A DNA stretch of 64,000 nucleotides, taken from positions 4,340,001-4,404,000 of the forward strand of contig NZ_CP061171.1 of assembly GCF_014692875.1 (NCBI RefSeq), given 5' to 3'. Positions 56,283 through 64,000 of the stretch are shown here, in pieces. Below the pieces are notes generated by a model that saw nothing but the letters and a program-made list of their open reading frames with translations, did no database searches and was not told the DNA's origin. The translations under genes and the position numbers were made by a program. The stretch is from Pedobacter riviphilus (GTDB taxonomy: Bacteria; Bacteroidota; Bacteroidia; Sphingobacteriales; Sphingobacteriaceae). Every line of letters begins with the position of its first letter. The stretch's first letter is position 1.

Positions 56283-56411
56283 GTATTTAGCTGCACAGTT
56301 CTTTGTTTCTAAACCCAGTAGTAGCGGTGGAGGTAGTAATTCTTTTGCCATCCCTTGCTCCCTATGCAAAATTAGATACTTTTGCAAACTTTGTTTTTGT
56401 TCTAGATCAAT
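56283..56411. other. Gap upstream of the membrane protein gene
   Basis: A GC-poor stretch with TTTTGCAAACTTTG near 56380-56395; I see no gene. With 55841-55942 it completes the non-coding interval around the MITE. Confidence 0.35.
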
Positions 56412-57398
56412 ATGGATTATCTAAGTTATAAGCTTAAATTAATTTATTCCCGTTATCTCATCATTGCGATAGGCTCAATTGTCGGTTTTTCATTATTAAA
56501 TATATGCTTCTTTCAAACACAGCTTATACCCATTGAAGACTTTTTTTACGAGTTTTTAATACCCATGCTCCTACCTATACTCCCATTAATTTTTTGGTTG
56601 AGACCACGACTAAAACTTTTAAGACTAGAAAGGAAAAATGGAAAAGATTTATTTGATTTTTACCTAATGGCTGCATGGTTTGCCATCATATGCCCTTCTA
56701 TTTTTGCTCAAAAATATATAACGAGCGCAGTGGGCCAACTCACCACATTAAAAACAATTAGTAGCATAGATCAAAGACACCTCACCAAGTTTTATAAGGT
56801 TCACAAGCTGTATCTGGATAAGAAACATTGTGCTGTACAGGTTGAAGCAAAAGTGACTGGTAAACACAACGAAAATTTAAACTTTACAGTTTATGCTGCT
56901 ATTCCAATTTACAATGAAGCAACACCACCATTATGGGGTTCTTCATCAATAACAAGATCACCTCAAGACAAAGTAAAATCATCAAACACAACCCACCTGG
57001 ATTATATACGACCAAAAGTATGGCTGGGATGGCAAAAAACAAAGAGAATAAGTAATAAACTAACAAAGGAAGCAAAAGATTCTATTTACAGAATATTTAT
57101 TGAGGATTCATATCAGAGTTTCCTCCGTGAAAAAATTTACGATTTTGATTATATACAGAAAATAGGCATCAGCCAGGATTATAAAAATTTCAAAAAAGGT
57201 ATTGCCAGAGCTGATCCCGGTTCGCCTGCAAATCCAATTTTATTAATACCAAAATACACTCCATTTGAAAAAAAGGGTAGCCATCAATTATTTTTGACAC
57301 TTCTATCATTTTTTATTGGCTCAACAATCTGGTTAATAATGTTAATCCTTCCAAGATTAAAAAAAAACAAATTGCCAACGTCTATTGGCATTATTTAA
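56412..57398 (+). CDS. Membrane protein of unknown function
   Basis: 328 residues. Hydrophobic segments are LIIAIGSIVGFSLLNICFF, FLIPMLLPILPLIFWL, LMAAWFAIICPSIFA and, at the C-terminus, LFLTLLSFFIGSTIWLIMLILP. Between them lies a soluble region of about 190 residues (LTTLKTISSIDQRHLTKFYKVHKLYLDKKHCAVQVEAKVTGKHNE). The layout recalls the N-terminal half of some long rhomboid-like proteins of Flavobacteriia, but no rhomboid GxSG active site is present here. Base composition is more A+T-rich than its neighbours, which may point to transfer. I do not recognise a function. Confidence 0.6.
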   Translation: MDYLSYKLKLIYSRYLIIAIGSIVGFSLLNICFFQTQLIPIEDFFYEFLIPMLLPILPLIFWLRPRLKLLRLERKNGKDLFDFYLMAAWFAIICPSIFAQKYITSAVGQLTTLKTISSIDQRHLTKFYKVHKLYLDKKHCAVQVEAKVTGKHNENLNFTVYAAIPIYNEATPPLWGSSSITRSPQDKVKSSNTTHLDYIRPKVWLGWQKTKRISNKLTKEAKDSIYRIFIEDSYQSFLREKIYDFDYIQKIGISQDYKNFKKGIARADPGSPANPILLIPKYTPFEKKGSHQLFLTLLSFFIGSTIWLIMLILPRLKKNKLPTSIGII

Positions 57399-57422
57399 AA
57401 ACATAGGCAATATAAAACGCAT

Positions 57423-57452
57423 AAAAAGTCCCGATTTTCATCGGGACTTTTT
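57423..57452. terminator. Bidirectional terminator
   Basis: AAAAAGTCCCGAT (57423-57435) and ATCGGGACTTTTT (57440-57452) form a 13-bp stem with loop TTTC, serving the two convergent genes. Confidence 0.9.
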
Positions 57453-57456
57453 CAAT

Positions 57457-59127
57457 TTATCCTCTACCACCTCTTGAAGGTCTTCCACTTTCACCGCCAC
57501 CTCTTTGTTGTGGCGCTTCCGATCTTCTTTGTTCTTGTCTCTGCTGCTGTTCCTGAGCTCTTTGTTGTTGAGCTTGAGCATCACGTTGTGCCCTTTCTTG
57601 CTGTTGTTGTTGGGCTTGTTGCGCACGTTGCTGTTGCATTTGCTCATTGCGCTGTTGTTGCATCTGTGCATTACGTTGAGCCCTTTCTTGTTGCTGAGCC
57701 TGAGCCTGTTGTGCACGTTGTTGCTGCATTTGCTCATTGCGTTGTTGTTGCATCTGTGCATCGCGCTGAGCCCTTTCTTGTTGTTGAGCCTGAGCCTGTT
57801 GTGCACGCTGCTGTTGCATCTGCTCATTACGTTGTTGCTGTACCTGAGCATCGCGTTGTGTGCGTTGTTGTTGCAATTGCTCGTTACGCTGTGCTCTTTG
57901 TTGCTCCATTTGGGCTGCACGTTGTTGCTGATCTATCTGACCACGTTGTTGTGTCTGCATATCGCGCTGTGCACGTTGCTGATCTTGACTCATACGGTCT
58001 TGTTGCATACGTTGTTGCCTCATCTGCTCAAAACGTTGCTGATCTTGACCACGATTTACGTTTTCTTGTCCGTTTCTTCCGTCAACTCCGTTGGCATTGC
58101 CACGGCTCGCACGTCCATTAGCATCTCTGTTATAAACTTCTCCCCTGTTACCAGACTGATTATTATCTCTGCTTATGGTACCGTTATTCCTATCAGGTTG
58201 TGCATTACGGTTATCTCCTCTCGATCCAAAACGGTTATCGTTGTTACTACCGTCTCTTTGATCGCGATTGGTATAACCTTCATTCCTTCCACCTCTGCTA
58301 ATACCGGCATTACCTTGTTCAAATCTTCTTGGCGCCGCATTACGGTTATCTACTGAATTACGTTCAGGCCTTGGTCTGTAGATAGAAACTTCTCTACCAC
58401 CAACCCTGCTTGCGCCAGGTCTTGAACTTTGGGCATAACGATAAACAGTTACGTCTCTATTGGTTGCACGTCTGATATCTTCAACCCTTGGCCCACCATA
58501 ATATGTTCTTCTATTATAAACGTAAGTATTATTGATGATGGTGGTGTTTCGGATATATACATTGTTGCGACCATAATCGTACCTTGGGAAGGTATTGATA
58601 TAAATATTACGCTGTGGAATAAAGTTCCAGCAAAATTCTGGTACCACATAACGGCGGCCAAAACTTAAATTGATACTAATGCTTGGCGCCATTGGTGCCC
58701 ATCCGTAGTAACCGTCACCGCTTCTCCAATCTACCCATGCTGGTCCCCAATTGGTATCTGGCAACCAGATCCATTGCCTGTAACTGTTAATTACCCAACG
58801 GCCGTAGTGGAAAGGTGCCCAGCCCCAATCGTAATTGGAAACCCAAGTATTACCGTATTCGGTCATTGCCCAACGTCCATTTGTATAATATGGGCGAAAT
58901 TCGCTTTGATCTACATCAGGGCGCCAAACATATCCATATTGTGGGTCTTGTATCCAGGTGCCATAAGGCGAAAGTTCATCGTAAAAAGTCTGTAAAGAAA
59001 TATTGCCAGTGCTGTAACCATCATCCTGGTAATCATTTTGGTAGTCTTGTGCCCTGACAAGGGTTGTGGTTCCGGCAAGGAGCGCAAATAGCCCCAGCAC
59101 AAGTGCCGTAGATTTCAGTGTTTTCAT
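57457..59127 (-). CDS. Exported DUF6600-like protein with Q/R-rich repeat tail
   Basis: 556 residues. Signal peptide MKTLKSTALVLGLFALLAGTTTLVRAQ; then an aromatic, tryptophan-rich domain with repeated YxWxP/WGWAPFHYGRW motifs (about residues 45-160), a Asn/Arg/Gly-rich linker, and a tail from about residue 360 made of Gln/Arg/Ala/Met repeats. The N-terminal domain resembles YXWGXW-repeat and DUF6600 proteins. The tail is predicted to be highly charged helix or coiled coil and might bind nucleic acid or envelope polymers. The reverse strand has long open frames because of the same repeats. Confidence 0.82.
   Translation of the reverse strand: MKTLKSTALVLGLFALLAGTTTLVRAQDYQNDYQDDGYSTGNISLQTFYDELSPYGTWIQDPQYGYVWRPDVDQSEFRPYYTNGRWAMTEYGNTWVSNYDWGWAPFHYGRWVINSYRQWIWLPDTNWGPAWVDWRSGDGYYGWAPMAPSISINLSFGRRYVVPEFCWNFIPQRNIYINTFPRYDYGRNNVYIRNTTIINNTYVYNRRTYYGGPRVEDIRRATNRDVTVYRYAQSSRPGASRVGGREVSIYRPRPERNSVDNRNAAPRRFEQGNAGISRGGRNEGYTNRDQRDGSNNDNRFGSRGDNRNAQPDRNNGTISRDNNQSGNRGEVYNRDANGRASRGNANGVDGRNGQENVNRGQDQQRFEQMRQQRMQQDRMSQDQQRAQRDMQTQQRGQIDQQQRAAQMEQQRAQRNEQLQQQRTQRDAQVQQQRNEQMQQQRAQQAQAQQQERAQRDAQMQQQRNEQMQQQRAQQAQAQQQERAQRNAQMQQQRNEQMQQQRAQQAQQQQQERAQRDAQAQQQRAQEQQQRQEQRRSEAPQQRGGGESGRPSRGGRG
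57551..57860 (-). repeat. 90-bp tandem repeats in the tail of the Q/R-rich gene
   Basis: The word TGCTCATT(G/A)C recurs at 57641, 57731 and 57821, an exact 90-bp period that encodes about 30 residues per unit (QQQRNEQMQQQRAQQAQAQQ and following QERAQRDAQM). A degenerate earlier copy lies at about 57551-57640. Copy number is likely to vary between strains. Confidence 0.85.
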
Positions 59128-59405
59128 TTGTGTGTTTATTTTAATAACCTAATCTGTATGTATCAATTAGAGAACCAAAATTATCGAGGGTTTAATATGC
59201 AAGCATAGTTTTTGCATTTTCCCTCAAATATTGCCATACAAGGCATATTTAACTAATATTTAACGTTTTAAGCCAAGTTTAATTGTGCAGAAAATAAGTC
59301 AGTCAGAAATAAAATTTGCTACACCTTTGCTTACAAAAGAGATTATATTGCCAGTTCTATCAACTTTAGAACTTAAATTCTATTTATTGTGAGTATTTTT
59401 GTAAC

Positions 59406-60107
59406 ATGCAAAAAGGCACTTTATACCTTATTCCCGTACCATTGGCTGAAGAGGTAGCACACAAAACTTTTACCCCTTATTTGGTTGATACCATTAACCA
59501 GATTGATACCTACATTGTAGAAAATAGTAAAACAGCCCGTCGCTTTTTAAAAGAGGCAGGTTTAAAAACACCGCAGAAAGATTTAATTGTGCACGATTAT
59601 GGTAAACATAACCGGACAGATTTGGGTCAGTTTTTTGTTGAGCTTGCTGCCGGAAAAGACGTAGGCTTAATGAGCGAAGCTGGTTGCCCTGGTATTGCCG
59701 ATCCTGGTGCAGATATTGTTGCCGAAGCACATAAACGTGGTATTAAAGTAGTGCCACTGGTAGGGCCAAGCTCGATTTTACTGGCCCTTATGGCCTCAGG
59801 TTTTAACGGACAGAGTTTCGCTTTTTGGGGTTATTTACCAATAGATAAAGAACAACGTACCAAGCGGATTAAAGATTTAGATTTATCGGCAAGCCGTTAC
59901 AAACAAACACAGATATTTATCGAAACACCTTTTCGCAATAACCAGCTTTTTGAAGAAGTGCTAAAAAGCTGCAAGCCCAATACACAGGTTTGCGTAGCCA
60001 GCAACCTCACCGCAGAGGATGAATTTATTAAAACCCAAAGCGTTTACAATTGGCGCAAAGAAGAAATAGACCTGCATAAGCAACCAACTATATTTTTGTT
60101 GTACTAG
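59406..60107 (+). CDS. RsmI-like SAM-dependent methyltransferase
   Basis: 233 residues of the tetrapyrrole-methylase fold, the short form related to 16S rRNA (cytidine-1402 2'-O) methyltransferase RsmI. Motifs: GTLYLIPVPL at the N-terminus, GLMSEAGCPGIADPGADIVAEAHKRGIKVVPLVGPSSILLALMASGF near residues 87-131, and FIETPFRNNQLFEEVL. It lacks the C-terminal extension of E. coli RsmI. It is monocistronic. Confidence 0.85.
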   Translation: MQKGTLYLIPVPLAEEVAHKTFTPYLVDTINQIDTYIVENSKTARRFLKEAGLKTPQKDLIVHDYGKHNRTDLGQFFVELAAGKDVGLMSEAGCPGIADPGADIVAEAHKRGIKVVPLVGPSSILLALMASGFNGQSFAFWGYLPIDKEQRTKRIKDLDLSASRYKQTQIFIETPFRNNQLFEEVLKSCKPNTQVCVASNLTAEDEFIKTQSVYNWRKEEIDLHKQPTIFLLY

Positions 60108-60123
60108 GTTTACTTAGTCGAGC

Positions 60124-60241
60124 GTCATTCCCTCGAAGGAGGAATCTTAAAGCTTATTGCATTACGATTATTCATAAGCTTTCTTCTCTTCAAAGGCATT
60201 CATGAGCACTACGTGGTTCCCAATCAAGTTGGGAATGACGG
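60124..60241. repeat. Dispersed inverted repeat GTCATTCCC...GGGAATGAC
   Basis: CGTCATTCCC (60123-60132) and GGGAATGACG (60231-60240) are exact reverse complements flanking about 98 bp. Another repeat class of the kind that follows genes in this window. Confidence 0.65.
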
Positions 60242-60346
60242 ACTACGCCATGAGAAATATTAGAATTTCAAAAAATCAAAACATATCCAATCCCACATTG
60301 GTTGTTATTATAGCGCTCTGCAATTTATTCACTAAATCTTTGCGTT

Positions 60347-60526
60347 ATGAAAAATACGATCACACCAAAAAACAATCCAACGGTTCAAGGTAGTTCAATA
60401 GCCGATCGGGCTAACCACGATGTTAAAACGGATAAAAAAATTCAGGGAATAACCAATGGTGGCGGCCAACGGTCAGATCAAACTTCCAACAAGGACAATC
60501 AAAGAAAATACGACAATAAAAAATAA
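60347..60526 (+). CDS. Small hydrophilic protein of 59 residues
   Basis: The frame from the ATG at 60347 to TAA at 60524-60526 encodes 59 residues, rich in Asn, Lys, Gln and Asp (MKNTITPKNNPTVQGSS at the start, NQRKYDNKK at the end), without cysteine or hydrophobic segment. It lacks a clear ribosome site but has AATCTTTG close upstream and a strong hairpin downstream (60553-60596). Composition resembles small stress-type disordered proteins. Unknown function. Confidence 0.5.
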   Translation: MKNTITPKNNPTVQGSSIADRANHDVKTDKKIQGITNGGGQRSDQTSNKDNQRKYDNKK

Positions 60527-60552
60527 TAGTAGGTAGCCTAATATACCAAAAC

Positions 60553-60596
60553 GGCTTGTCGGAAGATCCATATTGAATAAGATTTTCCAACAAGCC
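60553..60596. terminator. Terminator-like inverted repeat
   Basis: GGCTTGTCGGAA (60553-60564) pairs at 11 of 12 positions with TTCCAACAAGCC (60585-60596). It stands between the small plus-strand gene and the convergent DinB gene. Confidence 0.65.
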
Positions 60597-60616
60597 ATTA
60601 TTTAACGAATGGTATT

Positions 60617-61141
60617 TTATTTTGCCATTACATTATAGAAATTATAATCCGTCATAGGAGCACCTGTTATTCCTAAATTATGGCAAATGGTAATGATCTG
60701 GCCACGGTGGTAGGTGCTGTGGTTAAAAACATGTAACACATATTCAAAATTCTGAAAATCTGAAGTAAACCAAGGACTTTGAATTTCAGTTTTCTCGTTA
60801 AATCTATCTTCACTGATTGCAGTAATATAAACGGCTAAGTTTTCTGACTGTTTCAACAGCGCATGAAAAATATCATTCAAGCTTCCATATTCGCGAAATT
60901 CGAATTCGGTTTTAGTGAGAATTGAATACCAATACTCCTGTGCCTGTAAAATATGGGCGAGCGTTAACTTTACACTTTTAAAACTTGATAATACTTCCTG
61001 CTCCAATAATTCTTCCGGATGATTTTTTAACCAATTTACCAAGGTTAAATTTGCCCAGAAATTATAGTTAGCATAATTTTTCATTAAATACACAAGGGAA
61101 GTTTCTTCCATTGTTTCTGCGAATAATTGTTCCTGTACCAT
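60617..61141 (-). CDS. DinB-family protein
   Basis: 174 residues of the DinB four-helix fold. The metal-binding histidines are seen in LAHILQAQEYW (residue about 63) and in NHSTYHRGQI (about 149-158), and the first helix has NYNFWANLTLVNWL. Such proteins are metal-dependent enzymes of varied, often unknown, function, some in thiol transfer. Single gene. Confidence 0.88.
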   Translation of the reverse strand: MVQEQLFAETMEETSLVYLMKNYANYNFWANLTLVNWLKNHPEELLEQEVLSSFKSVKLTLAHILQAQEYWYSILTKTEFEFREYGSLNDIFHALLKQSENLAVYITAISEDRFNEKTEIQSPWFTSDFQNFEYVLHVFNHSTYHRGQIITICHNLGITGAPMTDYNFYNVMAK

Positions 61142-61425
61142 GTCTTTTTGTTTTAGTTAAACAAAGTAAATACAAGCCACTGACAACCCTATGGCAGTGT
61201 AAAATCAGAACAGAAATTATTTTTTTATCAGACTTAATATTTGATATTACTATGATTTAAAATTTATTTATCGCAGCAAAAACACATAACAATTTCTATA
61301 TATCTAAAATATTACCTATAAAAACAGATTGTTCGTGTAAATTTTTAAATACAATAACAGCTTTAAACAGCCACACTAAATGCCAGTTAAGTTTTCGTGT
61401 AAAATTCGCGGCTTGCTTAAAATTC
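61142..61425. other. Divergent intergenic region
   Basis: A+T-rich interval between DinB and the HEIGH-type metalloprotease gene. No gene is seen; the regulatory palindrome at 61426 lies at its end. Confidence 0.4.
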
Positions 61426-61449
61426 ATGTAACACGTTCTGTTACATTTG
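61426..61449 (+). promoter_or_regulatory. Palindromic operator overlapping a -7 box
   Basis: ATGTAACA-CGTTC-TGTTACAT (61426-61446) is a perfect 8-5-8 inverted repeat that overlaps TACATTTG (61442-61449), an exact TAnnTTTG match 39 bp before the ATG of the protease gene. A repressor at this site would block the promoter. Confidence 0.55.
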
Positions 61450-61487
61450 TTTCATCAGCTCTTAAGGATTAACTAACCTCTTTACCA

Positions 61488-62255
61488 ATGAAAAAAAACC
61501 TAAAAAAAATCGCAATCGTAGCGATGGTTGCAGTTGCAGTTGTAATTGCTGCATGTAAAAAAAACCAAGAAACATCAACAACAGAACCACAAGAAACTGT
61601 AAAAAATGCCGATAAGGTTTTACAGCACATTAAAAATCTAGGATTCCCCGAATCGAGTATTGTAGATAATGGAAACGAATATATCGTTGAAGAAGATATT
61701 ATATTTCCTAAAAACATGGTAATTACGACTAATGGCGCTGGGCCAAAAACAGAGCAGTATTATACCGGAAGTATTGTAAACAGCACTAATAAGCTAAATA
61801 TCAGAGTTTTTGTAGACCCATCTATGACTTCAATGAGCAGCGAAATTAATAATGCCATTGCACAATGGAATGGTGTATCTGGTTCTACACTACGCCTTAA
61901 TATTGTAACCTCGGCACCTTATGACATCCTGATCAAAGATGAAAATTTAGGTTCGGGTGTTTGTGGCCAGGGGCAGTTCCCATCGGGCGGAAGCGCAGGT
62001 GCTTTAATCAAAATCAATAAAAGTTACATTGCGGGTAATTCATTTGCTCAACGTGCCAGAACCATTTGTCATGAATTTGGTCACTGCATCTCATTCAGAC
62101 ATACCAACTGGGCAGCCCAAGGCGAGTCAACTGCAACAAATGTTCCTGGTGTTACCGGAACAGATTCCCAGTCGCTCATGAACGGTGGCCAATGCGGCTC
62201 GGGTGCAACCGTATTATCTCAAAAAGATAAAGACGCAACCGCTGTTTTATATTAA
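61488..62255 (+). CDS. HEIGH-type zinc metalloprotease lipoprotein (M57-like)
   Basis: 255 residues; lipoprotein signal with lipobox VIAAC before KKNQ. Zinc site HEFGHCISFRH at residues 195-205 (His195, Glu196, His199, His205), the HExGHxxxxxH pattern of metzincins and of the dual-action HEIGH peptidase family. The Met-turn-like SLMNGGQCGSG follows. Probably an outer-membrane-anchored protease. Confidence 0.85.
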   Translation: MKKNLKKIAIVAMVAVAVVIAACKKNQETSTTEPQETVKNADKVLQHIKNLGFPESSIVDNGNEYIVEEDIIFPKNMVITTNGAGPKTEQYYTGSIVNSTNKLNIRVFVDPSMTSMSSEINNAIAQWNGVSGSTLRLNIVTSAPYDILIKDENLGSGVCGQGQFPSGGSAGALIKINKSYIAGNSFAQRARTICHEFGHCISFRHTNWAAQGESTATNVPGVTGTDSQSLMNGGQCGSGATVLSQKDKDATAVLY

Positions 62256-62306
62256 CCCCAAAATAATCAATTAACCTAAACTAAATCCTTAAACCTGCTG
62301 AAGATG

Positions 62307-62335
62307 AGCTCGGGTACCTAAGCGGTACCTGAGCT
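62307..62335. terminator. Bidirectional terminator
   Basis: AGCTCGGGTACC (62307-62318) pairs with GGTACCTGAGCT (62324-62335) with one G-T pair and loop TAAGC. It reaches the stop codon of the next gene. Confidence 0.75.
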
Positions 62336-63006
62336 TATTCTTTAGCTAAAGCAATGATGTCTTTGCCCTCCAAAATCCGCCTTTCACCATTATGGCTCAA
62401 GGTATTGATCATCGCCTGTGCCAGTTCGGCCATGGTACAGAAACCACTTGGGTAAATAGCCCTTCCAATAGGAAATAACCAATTGATATAAGCATAAAAT
62501 TTATGAGCGTATTTCTGTCCTAGCAACGGTTTAATAAAACCCGGGCGAAAATTAAACACCTGAGCGAAAGGTAATCTCATCAGATCGTTTTCAGTTTTCC
62601 CCTTTACCTGGGCCCATTTTAAACGGCCATTTTCATTCGTTCCACCTCCAGAAACATAACAAAAAGTCATATCAGCATTCAGCTTGCTTAACGTTTCGGC
62701 AACATGCATGGTTAGGGTATAAGTCATTTTATAATAAGTATCGGCATCAACACCTACTGAGGTAATTCCCAAACAAAAAAAACAGGCATTGTAACCCGAA
62801 AGCTGATTTTCAATCTGCGAAAAATCGAAAAAATCGGGATGGATGATCTCCTTAAGCTTTGGATGGCTATAACCACACGGTTTGCGGTTAATCACTAAAA
62901 CAGTATCAATCTTAGGGCTGTTTAGGCATTGCATTAATACCCCTTCACCTACCATTCCTGTAGCACCTGTGATGATAACATTATTCTGACCTTTGGTTTT
63001 TCCCAT
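62335..63006 (-). CDS. Atypical SDR NAD(P)-binding protein
   Basis: 223 residues. The dinucleotide motif is IITGATGMVGEGVL (about 11-24); the rest (FFCLGITSVGVDADTYYKMTY, FCYVSGGGTNENGRLKWAQVKGKTEN, FRPGFIKPL) matches the HTATIP2-like atypical short-chain dehydrogenases. The catalytic Tyr-x-x-x-Lys is absent in the classical form. Substrate unknown. Confidence 0.85.
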   Translation of the reverse strand: MGKTKGQNNVIITGATGMVGEGVLMQCLNSPKIDTVLVINRKPCGYSHPKLKEIIHPDFFDFSQIENQLSGYNACFFCLGITSVGVDADTYYKMTYTLTMHVAETLSKLNADMTFCYVSGGGTNENGRLKWAQVKGKTENDLMRLPFAQVFNFRPGFIKPLLGQKYAHKFYAYINWLFPIGRAIYPSGFCTMAELAQAMINTLSHNGERRILEGKDIIALAKE

Positions 63007-63078
63007 AATATGATTTGCTTAATTAACAAAAGCTTGAAAAAAGGTGCTTTGTTTTATCGATAGGTAATATAAATAAAA

Positions 63079-63210
63079 AAGAGGCTGTTTCATAAATATA
63101 GAATTGTCATCCTGAGCCTGTCGAAGGACCTGTTTAAATATCTCGAAAGGCGTTTCGACAAGCTCAACGTGACAAATTCTAATAGAATTACAAATATGAT
63201 ACAGCCTCTT
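63079..63210. repeat. Cruciform-forming repeat with REP-like arms
   Basis: AAGAGGCTGT (63079-63088) and ACAGCCTCTT (63201-63210) are perfect inverted repeats. Inside them GTCATCCTGAGCCTGTCGAA (from 63107) and TTTCGACAAGCTCAACGTGAC (about 63153-63173) form a second, imperfect pair. Confidence 0.7.
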
Positions 63211-63214
63211 AAAG

Positions 63215-64000
63215 TTATTTTGTATTAGCTTTCATTTGATAATCTTTAGGTGGCTCTGCTCCTAAAAGATGTTGTACAAAGTAATCCCAACGGCGACGCG
63301 TCATATAAGGTGAGTAATCACCATAACCGTGTGCACTATTTGGAAAAATCACCAGATCGAAAGATTTGTTTGCTTTTTCTAATGCCTCAACTACTAATAA
63401 TGTATTGTAAGGTGGTACATTGTCGTCCATCATACCATGTACCAACATCAGTTTTCCTTTTAGGTTTTTGGCGTAGTTTTGGTTGGCCTGTGCTTCGTAA
63501 TCCGAATTTTCTACCAAGCCATTATAACGTTCGCCCCAATCGTCCTCATAGTTTCTGTTGTCGTGATTACCTGATTCAGAAATTCCTACTTTAAAGAAAT
63601 CCGGATAGCGGAACATGGCCGCAGCAGTGGCAAAGCCTCCGCCTGAGTGTCCCCAGATACCTACTTTAGTTGTATCAATAGGATAATTGGCAGAAAGCTG
63701 TCTGATGGCTGCAATCTGATCAGGCAAGGTATTCTCGGCCATATTGCCATAGCTCATATCATGGAAGCTTTTAGAGCGGTCGGGATTACTGGTTCCTTCT
63801 ATTACGACTACAATAAAGCCCAGCTCGGCTAAAGCCTGATTATCTCCACGTGAAGCCGCAAAAGACCAACTGCCTACACTACCACCCTGAGGGCCCGGAT
63901 AAATATAATCGATAACCGGATATTTCTGCCCGGCATCCATTTTGGTTGGTGTAAAAACCAGTCCATAGATATCTGTTTTACCATCTTTGGCCTTAACAGT
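63215..64000 (-). CDS. S9 peptidase, C-terminal part (runs off the window)
   Basis: The frame is open to the window end at 64000, so only the C-terminal part of the protein is seen; the reading continues through KDGKTDIYGLVFTPTKMDAGQKYPVI. The catalytic domain shows the nucleophile in GIWGHSGGGFATAAAM, Asp in LVHGMMDDNVPP and His in NSAHGYGDYS, so a prolyl-oligopeptidase/DPP-IV-like serine peptidase. The true start lies outside. Confidence 0.9.
   Translation of the reverse strand, partial: TVKAKDGKTDIYGLVFTPTKMDAGQKYPVIDYIYPGPQGGSVGSWSFAASRGDNQALAELGFIVVVIEGTSNPDRSKSFHDMSYGNMAENTLPDQIAAIRQLSANYPIDTTKVGIWGHSGGGFATAAAMFRYPDFFKVGISESGNHDNRNYEDDWGERYNGLVENSDYEAQANQNYAKNLKGKLMLVHGMMDDNVPPYNTLLVVEALEKANKSFDLVIFPNSAHGYGDYSPYMTRRRWDYFVQHLLGAEPPKDYQMKANTK

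Noticed and set aside
57551..57860. CRISPR-like repeat array
   Set aside because: The 90-bp repeats are contiguous, have no spacers and are in frame with a protein.
57438..58356. Long open frames on both strands over the Q/R-rich region (57438-57920 minus, 57474-58121 plus, 57505-58356 plus)
   Set aside because: They arise from the low-complexity repeat in other frames; only the minus-strand frame with signal peptide and folded N-terminal domain is credible.

Overview
The window looks like a chromosomal stretch of a Bacteroidota bacterium of the Sphingobacteriaceae, most likely Pedobacter or a close relative. The reasons are the A+T-rich composition, -7 boxes of the TAnnTTTG type, SusC/SusD and TonB receptors, lipoproteins ending in SAC/TSC before CKK, arginine synthesis through an acylornithine carbamoyltransferase, and dispersed palindromic repeats of the type CGTCACCCTGAA...TTTCAGGG. 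I see no rRNA gene, no conventional tRNA gene, no CRISPR array and no complete insertion sequence.

Layout. 1-5.3 kb: a LutB-like iron-sulfur protein, a fused E1 alpha/beta 2-oxoacid dehydrogenase and adenine deaminase. 5.4-8.8 kb: SprT-like protein, a GxxExxY gene inside a 13-bp inverted repeat, and a PIF1/RecD-like helicase. 9.2-12.5 kb: prfC with a structured leader, then a secreted GH32 fructanase. 12.5-17.2 kb: an RNA-repair-like locus. 17.4-32.1 kb: arginine biosynthesis (argH plus an aminotransferase; then acyltransferase-argG-argC-[S23 gene]-argD-argF'-argB-proC-argE), interrupted by a convergent S9 peptidase. 32.7-40 kb: a DUF4397 lipoprotein and a SusC/SusD-fasciclin-lipoprotein operon. 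40.3-45.9 kb: an iron-uptake-like operon (TonB receptor, DUF4198-like, PepSY, DUF6607-like) behind a Fur-box-like palindrome. 46-64 kb: secreted peptidases, an outer-membrane beta-barrel, assorted housekeeping and stress genes, a 173-bp MITE, a Q/R-rich repeat protein, an RsmI-like methyltransferase, DinB, a HEIGH-type metalloprotease and the end of an S9 peptidase cut by the window edge.

The most interesting region is 12.5-17.2 kb. A WYL-domain regulator is transcribed away from a 1.07-kb non-coding interval that carries two copies of a 25-bp inverted-repeat operator and then an array of tRNA parts. Two perfect T-arms (GGTTCGAATCC cores) are each followed by an acceptor-like strand that pairs with the 5' acceptor strand of the NEXT D-arm, so T-arm, closed acceptor hairpin and D-arm occur in circularly permuted order. 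The pairing is covariant between the two junctions. Downstream lie a soluble SPFH/slipin-like protein with three N-terminal repeats, a bulged hairpin, and the RNA ligase RtcB. This resembles, in logic, the Y-RNA/RtcB repair operons of Proteobacteria, but no Ro60 or RtcA gene is present in the window.

A second general point is sequence quality: seven genes (adeC, helicase, aminotransferase, argB, susD, the fasciclin lipoprotein, the DUF4198-like gene) are broken only by single-base length changes in homopolymers. These are more easily explained as sequencing or assembly errors than as seven real pseudogenes. I give the reconstructed full-length coordinates and mark the breakpoints.
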